NCBI GenBank assembly: GCA_025201845.1
Contig: MU604101.1
Coordinates: 1-27,127 of the forward strand
DNA: 27,127 nucleotides
Reading direction: 5' to 3'
Source of the DNA: Martensiomyces pterosporus
Taxonomy: Eukaryota > Kickxellomycota > Kickxellomycetes > Kickxellales > Kickxellaceae
Shown here in pieces: positions 19,784-27,127 of the stretch. Every line of letters begins with the position of its first letter. The stretch's first letter is position 1. Under the pieces are notes generated by a model. The model had not been told where the DNA came from. It ran no database searches and worked only from the letters and a program-made list of their open reading frames with translations. The translations under genes were made by a program, and so were the position numbers.

Positions 19784-19978
19784 TTACGTCAGGTTCCTCA
19801 CACGCATGCCTGTAGCTGGGGTTCGGCGCCAACCGCAGTAAACGCGGCTGCTTGAGCCCTGGCAGACAGTGCCTCCGCCGCAGGGATACGTTGCTCTCCA
19901 AGTCCCGGAGCTGCAGAGCTGGCAGCCGTTGCCATCTAGAGAGCACCTCAGTGCATCCGACGAGCATGAGCCGGCGCA
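19784..19978 (-). pseudogene. Out-of-frame CBM19-like tail of LPMO-8
   Basis: Starting at a TGC at 19978, the frame shifted by one base from LPMO-8 encodes a full six-Cys module (GSCSSDALRC, then QLCSSGTW, then CGGGTVC, then VYCGW), with Cys in place of the usual Tyr of GYQ. Its stop TAA lies at 19784-19786, some 15 codons past the usual end at CGW. LPMO-8 as read ends at 19948 inside this module, so a one-base shift, a sequencing error or a small intron separates them. Confidence 0.8.
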
Positions 19979-20958
19979 CTAGAGTAGACGGCTGTGGAGT
20001 AGGAGGCTGGGGGAGAGGCAACCGGAGTCACGGTGGGGGCTGAGGAATAGCTCCCAGCACTCGATGGCTGACCAGGCGGCGGCGGTGCTTGGCTGGAGCC
20101 CCCGGGAGCAGGGCTAGGACCACCAGGAGCAGGGCTAGGACCACCAGGAGCAGGGCTAGGACCACCAGGAGCAGGGCTAGGACCACCAGGAGCAGGGCTA
20201 GGGCCACCAGGAGCAGGAGCAGGAGCAGGAGCAGGGCCTCCAGGATACGGGCTGGAGCCACCTCCAGGTGACACAGTGATGTTCTTGGCGCCGGTGTAGT
20301 ACTCCATACCAGTGTCATAGTTGCCGTTGAACTCGGGGATGGTTGGGTAGCCAGGGTAGTTGGCGACAGTCATCTCCTTGCCGGTGTACGAGGTCGAGGT
20401 GCCACCCTTGATGGCGACATCGGCGCAGTTCATGTAGAACTCGCGGTTGCCCGAGGCATTGACCCACGACCAGGCAAACACAGCCTTGTCGGAACTCGGC
20501 AGATCAGCTGGCAGGTTGAAGGTGTAGCTGAGGACGGTGGCCGTGTTGGTGAGGCTGGCGGGCTTGGCCCCCAGGAAGCAGTAGCGCAGCTCCTGGTGGA
20601 CAACAGCAAATGTCTTTCCGTTGTCGTAAGAAATCGAGAACTCGCAGTTGCCGCCGCTGTGGATGGCAGCGCTTGGGTTAAACTTGATCGTCACAGACTG
20701 GCCAGCAGTCCACGTGGCTGAGGGAGTTGCGTACGGAGTTGTGTGGCGGCACAGGGGCATTGCTCCGCCAAGCTGCACAGAGCTGATCGGCGCATTGATC
20801 GCATGCTCACCGGTGTCCAGGGACTCACCAGCAGGCAGCGCTGGGCAGTTCTCGCCGACGGGCGAGTAGCGTGGGCAGGGGTTGATGATTGATATGTGAG
20901 CAGCAGCAGAGCTGGCAAGAGCCAGAACGGCAGCAAGCGAAAGGATCGAAGACTTCAT
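19948..20958 (-). CDS. LPMO-8: AA11-like lytic polysaccharide monooxygenase, tail lost by frameshift
   Basis: As read, 336 residues. Signal peptide 1-20 ends Ala-Ala-Ala; His21 and His100 (HSGGNC) are the copper ligands and Tyr175 (FYMNC) is axial. The Asn in HSGGNC, where most members have His, shows that the first His of the motif is the ligand. This is the most divergent live member: mature start HISI and an insertion (GEHAINAPISSVQLGG) before the PLC motif. The linker has five or more PSPAPGG repeats. The frame then ends after APAHARRMH instead of entering the CBM-like module, which is present one base out of frame. The catalytic domain is intact, so the enzyme may still be active without its tail. 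The start is fixed by the signal peptide. Confidence 0.85.
   Translation of the reverse strand: MKSSILSLAAVLALASSAAAHISIINPCPRYSPVGENCPALPAGESLDTGEHAINAPISSVQLGGAMPLCRHTTPYATPSATWTAGQSVTIKFNPSAAIHSGGNCEFSISYDNGKTFAVVHQELRYCFLGAKPASLTNTATVLSYTFNLPADLPSSDKAVFAWSWVNASGNREFYMNCADVAIKGGTSTSYTGKEMTVANYPGYPTIPEFNGNYDTGMEYYTGAKNITVSPGGGSSPYPGGPAPAPAPAPGGPSPAPGGPSPAPGGPSPAPGGPSPAPGGPSPAPGGSSQAPPPPGQPSSAGSYSSAPTVTPVASPPASYSTAVYSSAPAHARRMH
20105..20209 (-). repeat. 21-bp minisatellite in LPMO-8 linker
   Basis: Five nearly perfect 21-bp units (20105, 20126, 20147, 20168, 20189) code for the seven-residue repeat PSPAPGG. A GGAGCA-based tract follows on the right. Unit length is a multiple of three, so copy changes keep the frame. 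Confidence 0.95.
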
Positions 20959-21236
20959 GTTGTGTTGGTTCCTCTGTTCCAGACAGGTGGCGGCGGAGTG
21001 GTTGAATGATGCACGTGAGATACTTGTACAATGTTCGGTGGGAGCTGTAGCGTTAATCCAGGCGGACAAGGAAAAAAAAGCCTGCTCGTTTTATGTAAGG
21101 GGAAGTACGACCAGCGCACGCGAATGAATAGCCAGATTCAACGCAGGATCAGGAAGATGGAAGGAGGCGCGAGAGTGATAGACGGCGGTGGTCTAAGGGA
21201 CAAGGCGAGAGACAAAGAAAGCCAGTCTCGCCTCAC

Positions 21237-21244
21237 TTTATATA
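21237..21244 (-). promoter_or_regulatory. TATA box of LPMO-8
   Basis: TATATAAA on the minus strand about 280 bases before the ATG; a long leader if it is the one used. Confidence 0.4.
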
Positions 21245-22283
21245 GCTTCTTGAAGCAGATGTTTGGCCTATACTACCTTCGCACACACATTCATTTTTTA
21301 CGCTTGCTCAGCCTGCAGCGGCTGCGTGTGCTTAATCAGCAGAGGGTGAAAATGTAGGTTCGGCGGACAATAGGGCCGGGCTTGCACTCATTTGCGCCAG
21401 GGGATGATACACGGCTTAAAGACCGGTCCACAAAGGGGATCTGCTACATGGTGTCCCTGGCACTATTGTGAAGCTTGCAAGAATTGAGCTGATATGCAGA
21501 AAGAGTGGGACTGAGAGACGCGGCAATAAAAGGATCTAAATCTAGATACAATGGGAGCTGCTTGCATATGTGAACTCCCCCACCCCACAAGCAGTGCAGC
21601 ACAATGAAGGAGCCGGGGGCTGTCAACGGGCTCTATAATAAGGAACCGCAGGACCTATTAGACACAAGGCATGCGTCGAACGTGGGATTCGTGTGTGTGG
21701 GCAAAACCAAAGGACCTTGGCAGCCTTTAAACCTCCACGTTCAAAGCCATGGTGCCGCTCCCCAACACCCGCGAGCAAGTAGACATGTGCTCCAGGCCGC
21801 ACACACGCATGTCAGGTGGTCACGCTGAATTAGAATTGCGCTGCCTTAGAGTACGATGTCGCTGTAAGAGGGGCAAAGAGTGCGACTATTTTCGCGAGGC
21901 GAACTAGAGAAACTCGATTTATTACACCGATTATCGGCTGCTTGCCAATCTGTGCTGAGGCAGTAGATCACAGGAGACGGCACCAGCAGTGCTTGTGATC
22001 GGGCCAGCTGTTTGGGCCTGGCGCACCCTGTTGACCTGGCCAACCGCCGGTCCTGCTGAGATGCAGTCGAGGGAGCTCCAAATGGAAGGCAGAAATAAGT
22101 GCCTGTGTCTAGTCGAGAGGACTACAAGAGTTGTGTGCCATCCAGCTCATTGCAGCATTAAAAGCACACATCGGCTGCTGAGTGGCGCGCCCTTGTTTTC
22201 CGCGTTTTCCCTTCGCCCTGCCGCTGCCATAGCCGACATGCCCTTAATTTTTTGGGCACCTGTGTGCTCCAAGCAGCCCGCTG
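21245..22283. other. Intergenic region at the strand switch
   Basis: No convincing gene. LPMO-8 reads leftward and the following dead copy reads rightward, so this is the divergent spacer. The end just before 22284 may contain the lost signal peptide of that copy, but I could not recognise it. Confidence 0.45.
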
Positions 22284-22560
22284 TTGCTCTTTCATTGTTC
22301 GCCTTTGATGCACTGGCGCAATGCGAACGGGATTGGCTGCCCTGCATTGCCGCCAGGCCATCCTGCTTATTACAGCGAAAGCTCGCCCATTGCATCCAGC
22401 GGCGTTGCTCTGCAGCCATCCTGCAAGTTCGCGACCCCATGGCCAACACCAACAACCAACGGGACAGCTGGGCAGCCAGTTTCGGTGTGTCCTGCTCCCA
22501 ATGCCATTCTGCACTCTGGTGGGGACTGCCAGTGGCCACTCTCGCCCGATGGCGCCAGAG
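22284..22560 (+). pseudogene. Dead AA11-like LPMO fragment resembling LPMO-8
   Basis: One frame carries NGIGCPALPPG, an ESSPIASSGVALQPSCKFATPWPTP segment, NGTAGQPVSV and ILHSGGDCQW, in the order of the LPMO catalytic domain, ending at LSPDGA where others continue to the FVV/FAV block. There is no signal peptide or mature His at the front and no FYMNC block behind. The HSGGDC form and the insertion before the SC/PLC Cys point to LPMO-8 as the closest relative. It lies on the opposite strand to LPMO-8. Confidence 0.8.
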
Positions 22561-23158
22561 TTGATGGGCAGCTGCAGCTCTTGGGGAGGGCTCGCACTAC
22601 ATGGATGCGCCTGTTGTCGCTATATATACCGCTGATGCGCCGCCAACGAAAACACCGAATCCCTCAGAGCCACAAACCGGCAGCCAGCAGCCTCTGCAGA
22701 GCAGCCCGCCGCGTGTTTTGGCAAAGTCAGCGTGAATTTTCGGGCCGTTGTTGCGAGCCGAGCTGCACCAATGCAAGTGCCTCGCCCCCAACTTTGGTTT
22801 TGTCCGCCTTCCTTTGTTGTTCTGACGCATGCAGGACGCTTGCTTCTCTCTCGCAGTGCAGCAGCATGCGTGGCAGGCAATCGCCCCTTGTCCTGGCCAC
22901 ATGGATCGCGCATGCCATGAGGACCAGCACAATAGAGATCTGCGGTACATGGGTGCCAAGGAACCCCCTTGTGGAAATGGATCTGTTAAGCTCTTTGTGG
23001 CTCCCCACTGACCCGCGAATGCCTGGCTGCGTAGAGACACGTAGATTGGGATGGAGTCAATAGAAACGGGCTAAATGCAGGCATCTGGAGCCTGTCACAT
23101 TGCCCCATTTGGCCTCAATCTGCTTACACACGCTTCACGCGCGCCCACTGCAAGACGA
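22561..23158. other. Spacer between dead copy and LPMO-9
   Basis: No gene recognised; the 3' remains of the dead copy cannot be followed here. The right end is the LPMO-9 promoter region. Confidence 0.45.
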
Positions 23159-23165
23159 TATAAAA
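23159..23165 (+). promoter_or_regulatory. TATA box of LPMO-9
   Basis: TATAAAA about 160 bases before the LPMO-9 ATG, followed by a poly-A run and a pyrimidine-rich leader. Confidence 0.55.
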
Positions 23166-23277
23166 CAGCACCCGCATCGCTGGCGGTTCCTCGAAGGCTG
23201 GGCCCTCAAAAAAAAAAAAGAAAGCATCGCCCCCGGTCTCCTGCACGCACCTCTCCCTTTCATCCTCCCGCAATAGC

Positions 23278-23292
23278 GTACGCTGGCCGTAT
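23278..23292 (+). promoter_or_regulatory. 15-bp interrupted palindrome in the LPMO-9 leader
   Basis: Sense reading GTACGCTGGCCGTAT, about 30 bases before the ATG. It keeps the same orientation relative to the gene as in LPMO-5, -6 and -7, although this gene is inverted. Confidence 0.6.
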
Positions 23293-23322
23293 CTATTCCA
23301 CATATTCGCTCGGATCTGCAGG

Positions 23323-23967
23323 ATGCACGCTTATTTTTCATATGGCTCTTTTCTGGCGCTGGCCGCCTCTGCCGTTTCCGCACACATGGCCATGACCTCT
23401 CCCTGTCCCCGCTACTCTCCAAATGGCGCCAGCTGCCCGCCTGTTCCCAGTGGAGAGTCGCTGGACTATTCGATGACATCACCTCTGGGCGCAGACCAGC
23501 CCCTGTGCAAGCACACCACTCCGTTCCCCAGCCCCTCGGCCACGTGGTCTGCTGGCCAGTCCATCACAGTCGAGTTTGCTCCTGGAGGAGCCCCGCACGG
23601 CGGTGGCCACTGCCAGTTCTCGCTCTCATACGACGGCTGCAAGAACTTTGTCGTCGTTCATGAGGAGCTCGAGCACTGCTTCTTCAACGGTGCTGCCGAC
23701 GTCCGCCAGTACACCTTCAACCTCCCCTCCAACCTCCCCAGCTCCGACAAGGCTGTCTTCGCCTGGACCTGGGTCAACGCCATTGGCAACCGCGAGTTCT
23801 ACATGAACTGCGCCGACGTCGCCATCAAGGGATCGTCGGGCTCATACACCGGCAAGCAGATGACCATTGCCAACCACAACGGCTACCCCACAATCCCCGA
23901 GTTCAACGGGAACTTCAAGACTGGCCTTGACCTTTACCAGAATGCAACATCAATCACCGTAGGATAA
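23323..23967 (+). CDS. LPMO-9: AA11-like lytic polysaccharide monooxygenase without linker or tail
   Basis: A 214-residue secreted protein and the only live member on the plus strand. Signal peptide 1-20 ends Ser-Ala; His21 and His92 (HGGGHC) form the copper brace and Tyr160 (FYMNC) is axial. The catalytic domain is group B, close to LPMO-6, including its short loop after HCFFNG. The protein stops at SITVG exactly where the linker begins in the others. No CBM-like module was seen downstream. An extra Cys replaces Gly in the usual SYDGGK. The signal peptide differs (MHAYFSYG instead of M-F/Y-F-K). A single-domain product would diffuse freely and might act on accessible or soluble chitin; that is inference. 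Confidence 0.92.
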   Translation: MHAYFSYGSFLALAASAVSAHMAMTSPCPRYSPNGASCPPVPSGESLDYSMTSPLGADQPLCKHTTPFPSPSATWSAGQSITVEFAPGGAPHGGGHCQFSLSYDGCKNFVVVHEELEHCFFNGAADVRQYTFNLPSNLPSSDKAVFAWTWVNAIGNREFYMNCADVAIKGSSGSYTGKQMTIANHNGYPTIPEFNGNFKTGLDLYQNATSITVG

Positions 23968-25233
23968 AATTGAGGATTTTCCGTTGTTGTAATAATCAGG
24001 CATCCATCTTCCGCGCATCTAAGCGAATCCACCTGCGAACAATGTGAACAGGACGGCGGTGCTGTGCTGCGTGTAATTACGTGGTTGCAATAGTGATCGC
24101 ACCGGGTTTTGCATGCACATCCGCTAATTGAACGGCAGTATGTGCTTCAGCAGGGCGCTCTCATTGAGGTACCGGTGATTAGCAAGCTGAAAGCTTCTTT
24201 TTCCGCTTCTTCACAGCAAAAGTGGGGAGCGAGCAAAAACAGGTACATGCGCATGATTGCAGATCCTGCTACACACTAGCAGAGCCCTACGCTGTAGCAC
24301 AAAACATTTAATTTCCAAACAGGCTGTGGTTCTTGCTCGGGAGAGAGCACATGCGGAGAGCGGGGTGGGGGGCGGCGACGGCGACGTGCGTGCTGGTTGG
24401 CCAGGCGAGCTGAGCAGAGCGAGATTTGCCAATCTGCTAGGCGGAATCCATGCTCCGACAAAGGGCGAAATAGGGCGAGAACCCTTGTGCTTCCCAGCGA
24501 ACAGCGCCTGGTGCTGGCCAGCCAGCCAGCCTCAGATTGAAAATACGCGCTGCACATAAAGATGGATGATGCAGCTCGCTATTCGCACAATTTCACTCAT
24601 GGATACCCGCAGTGTTTGTTGTTGTGACTTTCATGCATCGCACGCACAGCAGGCAGAGCTTGGCGCTGCGCTGGCGGCAGGATTTCCTTCAGCAAATGAC
24701 CAGGCGCAGATTTTCTCGCGTCTGGGCCTCGGGGGGACCGGTCGGCATCAGGGTGTGCGAAAGCGGCTGCCCACACCGAAAGCGTGTTTTTGCAACGCCT
24801 GCAGCAGCGCCGTGAACTTTCTCTCCTCCAGCACCAACGCCCGCTGTCGACGAGAGCCAGGCAGTGTGCCTGTTCCTTGTGAATCTCCTGCAGCTGCAGC
24901 ACTTTGCCAAAAACCACTCACAAGCAATTTGTAGTGCGTGGTCGGTGATAGGAATGAAACTCGCTTGTTCAGGGGCAGCTCCAAAACTACCATATGTACT
25001 AGTGCCAGCCCGGCTATCCTTCAGTATCACTCAGCCCGTGCGCATTTTTTCCCTCTCTGTATTGCCTCCTCTTTTCTCCTCTCCTCTCCTCTCCTTATTT
25101 TTCCTGGTCCATATTTATCTGCTTTAAACTCTGAAACACACGCACACACAGGCTCTCTTGTACCTAATCCCACACCCAGCGCAGCCTTTTACTGCCACCG
25201 CCACTCAACCTCTTCCACCACACAACACATCAA
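23968..25233. other. Intergenic region right of the LPMO array
   Basis: No gene recognised. The last part (about 25060-25110) is a CT-rich tract, CCTCTCCTCTCCTCTCC-like, typical of leaders of well-expressed fungal genes and likely belonging to the oxidoreductase gene at 25234. Confidence 0.5.
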
Positions 25234-26457
25234 ATGTCTACACTTCGGATTCGCGTCGTTGTCGTGGGCATCTCCACAGCAGGCATCCGGGCGGCCAAAA
25301 CGGTCGCCGAGCTGTCCAAGAAGGGGTTTCCCAACCTCCAGGTGACACTGATTGATAAGAACGACTTCCACTACCACATAATCGGAGCCCCAAGGGCCAT
25401 GGTGGACGCAGAATTTGGCAAAAAGCTGCTCTTCCCGCTGAAGGACCTTCTGAAGGACTGCGAGCTTGACCCCGAGTACCCGCGCCACCGCTTCATCAAG
25501 GCGGCCCTGGAAGCGGTCAACAGCGACAACACGCTGAAGCTGAGCACCGGAGAAATCATCCCCTTCGACTACCTCGTCTTGTCGACGGGGACCATGGGTC
25601 CTCACCCGTCAAAGCTGCGCTCGAGCAGCTATGAGGATGCCGAGCGGGAGCTGCATAGACTGCATGACGAAATTGGAAAGGCCAAAAGCGTCCTCATCAT
25701 TGGCGGCGGTCCGGTGGGTGTTGAGACGGCCGGAGAGATTGCCACCACGTACCCGAGCAAAAAAGTCACCCTGGTACACCAGGGCACCCGCCTGCTGCCC
25801 GCCAACATCAAGAGCGGCGTGGGCGAGGGCGCTGCTACCAAGCTGCGGAAGGCCGGCGTCAAGGTGGTGCTGAAGGAGACGATTGAGATTCCGCCGGGTG
25901 TCGAGTTCAACAACGTCGTGCGGTCCTTGGGGATGCGGTCGGCAGAGGGCAACTGGTACGACTCGGACCTGCAGATTCTGGCCACCGGCAGCTGGCCCCT
26001 GACCGACTACATGTCCGCCCTGGAGTCGCAGACGGCCACCAAACTGCGCGACGGCAACGGCTGGATTAAGATTAAGCCTACTCTGCAGCTGGACTCGGAG
26101 TGGTTCCCGCATATCTTTGTGGCCGGTGACGCCAACAACCACCCATACACAGCCAAGTATGCCATCAAGGCCGCGCAGCAGGGGAACACCGCTGGCGAGA
26201 ACATCATCAAGCTCATCCACGCCGAGTTTACAGACTACTCGTACCAGGGCGGACGGGCTGGAAGATCCATGGAGCTCAAGGAGTGGAAGGACCAGTTCAC
26301 TGCCATCCTGGTGCCCGTCGGCAAGGACATGGGCGTCATCCAGATGCTTGGAATGAGCATGGGCGGCTCCGGGCTGCCAAACGTCATGGTTAAGCATGTT
26401 AAGGGCAAGGACTACTTCCAGTGGATGAAGGCCAAGGAGTTCCCCAAGGAAAGATAG
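25234..26457 (+). CDS. FAD/NAD(P)-binding oxidoreductase, AIFM2/FSP1/AMID-like
   Basis: A 407-residue intronless protein of the two-Rossmann pyridine-nucleotide-disulfide oxidoreductase fold. The FAD loop is GISTAG (12-17), a GxSxxG variant of GxGxxG. LVLSTGT (114-120) follows the first half. The NAD(P)H loop is IIGGGPVGVETAGE (155-168), then LATGSWP (249-255) and FVAGDANN (295-302), the second FAD contact. No redox-active CxxC is visible, as in the AIFM2 group, which reduces quinones with NAD(P)H in animals. There is no signal peptide, so a cytosolic or membrane-peripheral enzyme is expected. The start has a purine at -3. A second paralogue follows in tandem at 26951. Unrelated in sequence to the LPMO array. 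Confidence 0.9.
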   Translation: MSTLRIRVVVVGISTAGIRAAKTVAELSKKGFPNLQVTLIDKNDFHYHIIGAPRAMVDAEFGKKLLFPLKDLLKDCELDPEYPRHRFIKAALEAVNSDNTLKLSTGEIIPFDYLVLSTGTMGPHPSKLRSSSYEDAERELHRLHDEIGKAKSVLIIGGGPVGVETAGEIATTYPSKKVTLVHQGTRLLPANIKSGVGEGAATKLRKAGVKVVLKETIEIPPGVEFNNVVRSLGMRSAEGNWYDSDLQILATGSWPLTDYMSALESQTATKLRDGNGWIKIKPTLQLDSEWFPHIFVAGDANNHPYTAKYAIKAAQQGNTAGENIIKLIHAEFTDYSYQGGRAGRSMELKEWKDQFTAILVPVGKDMGVIQMLGMSMGGSGLPNVMVKHVKGKDYFQWMKAKEFPKER

Positions 26458-26950
26458 GCCCGTGTTTCAGCAGTAGCTTCCTGTTTCTCTGTTTTCTATT
26501 TTTATCGCACCCACACCCTTGATGTTATTTATACACTTATTTGCACATCCGCACGCGACGGCCTCTTCCTCGCTCCAGTCTTCTGCCTGCTGTTCCATCT
26601 TTCCCAGCAAAGGCGCCCCATCTGGAGCTCGAGGATACGTGAGTGCCCTGAGGCGTCTCTGCTGTGAACAGGCAGGGGCGGTGGCGTCGCTCATGGGAAT
26701 GGCGGCGGACGAACAAGCGACAGAGCAGTAAACGCAGTGAAAGCCATGCATGCACACACCCCCTGCTCCTTCTCGTGCTGCTCTTCGCGAACAGTGGCCA
26801 CGGCTGTGGGGCAGCGCCGGCGGACGGCAGCGCTCTTCTTACGCGTTCCGTGCTGCCTCTCATCTCTGTGCATCCTTTCTTGCAAGCGCCAAAAATATCT
26901 CTGCGGACATCATAGCGCAGCAATATATGCCACATCACCGAAGGAAATCA
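26458..26950. other. Intergenic region between the two oxidoreductase paralogues
   Basis: Contains the 3' flank of the first gene and a short promoter for the second; AT-rich TATA-like words occur near 26895 and 26922. No other gene is supported. Confidence 0.45.
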
Positions 26951-27127
26951 ATGGGGGACAGAAATCGCGATATCCACATAGTGGTGGTCGGCGGGGCAAG
27001 CGCCGGCCTTGCCGCTGCCAGGCAGCTGTCTGCATTGCGCCAAAAGGGGTACCCGAACTTGCAGGTGACGCTGGTCGACCAGAGCAGCCACTACTTCCAC
27101 GCCATAGGGTTCCCCAAGGCCCTTGTG
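26951..27127 (+). CDS. Second AIFM2/FSP1/AMID-like oxidoreductase, 5' part only
   Basis: ATG at 26951 opens 59 codons that run off the window. The protein has IVVVGGASAGLAAARQL (FAD loop around residues 14-19), then GYPNLQVTLVDQ and SHYFHAIGFPKAL. This matches the start of the gene at 25234 block for block (VVVVGISTAGIRAA, GFPNLQVTLID, FHYHIIGAPRAM). It is a tandem paralogue with its own divergence, including a longer polar N-terminus. Confidence 0.85.
   Translation, partial: MGDRNRDIHIVVVGGASAGLAAARQLSALRQKGYPNLQVTLVDQSSHYFHAIGFPKALV

Noticed and set aside
20105..20230. CRISPR-like array of short repeats
   Set aside because: The units are contiguous without unique spacers, are a multiple of three and encode a linker; the genome is eukaryotic.
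24597..24917. Cys- and Arg-rich minus-strand frame, checked as a possible tail relic
   Set aside because: Cys spacing does not follow the six-Cys module and no GYQ or CGW-like blocks occur.

Overview
The window is fungal nuclear DNA. Fungal features are: (i) an intron-rich gene with GTAAGT/GTGAGT-type donors, CTAAC branch sites and YAG acceptors; (ii) many secreted copper-oxidase-type proteins whose predicted mature N-terminus is His; (iii) TATA boxes and AATAAA sites placed as in fungal promoters and 3' ends. The protein style (AA11-like monooxygenases with a small Cys-rich chitin-binding tail, a family of AAA-ATPase-like/PD-(D/E)XK proteins, FSP1/AMID-like flavoproteins) fits an early-diverging filamentous fungus, perhaps Kickxellomycotina (Coemansia-like). 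That placement is inference only.

Layout. 1-1291: no convincing gene, apart from a possible degenerate relic of a monooxygenase tail on the minus strand (577-1080). 1292-4736 (+): a gene of at least seven exons for a fungal AAA-ATPase-like protein with a C-terminal PD-(D/E)XK nuclease-like domain; an eighth exon ending at 4940 is possible. 5198-23967: a tandem array of nine AA11-like lytic polysaccharide monooxygenase (LPMO) genes, here called LPMO-1 to LPMO-9. Eight lie on the minus strand and the last on the plus strand. Two recognisable dead copies lie among them (14640-15033 minus, about 22284-22560 plus). 25234-26457 (+): an intronless FAD/NAD(P)-binding oxidoreductase of the AIFM2/FSP1/AMID type. 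26951 to the window end (+): the first 59 codons of a second paralogue.

Each LPMO is built as signal peptide, catalytic domain beginning with His, Ser/Thr- or Pro/Ala-rich linker, and a six-Cys CBM19-like module. LPMO-9 has no linker or tail, and in LPMO-8 the tail is out of frame. The copper brace (N-terminal His plus the His of an HxGGxC motif) and the axial Tyr of the FYMNC/YYMNC motif are intact in all nine. Two groups are visible: group A (LPMO-1 to -4, mature start HMTF/HMEF) and group B (LPMO-5, -6, -7, -9, HMAM/HMDM), with LPMO-8 (HISI) apart. The likely joint role is oxidative attack on chitin, either in foreign chitin or in the fungus's own wall.

Most notable: a 15-bp interrupted palindrome (sense RTACGCYGGYCGTAT) in the leader of every group B LPMO and in none of the others; mosaic sharing of tail modules between otherwise diverged genes, suggesting gene conversion or module exchange; the frameshifted tail of LPMO-8; and the two pseudogenes. 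An assembly gap of 200 N (15484-15683) lies inside the linker of LPMO-6.
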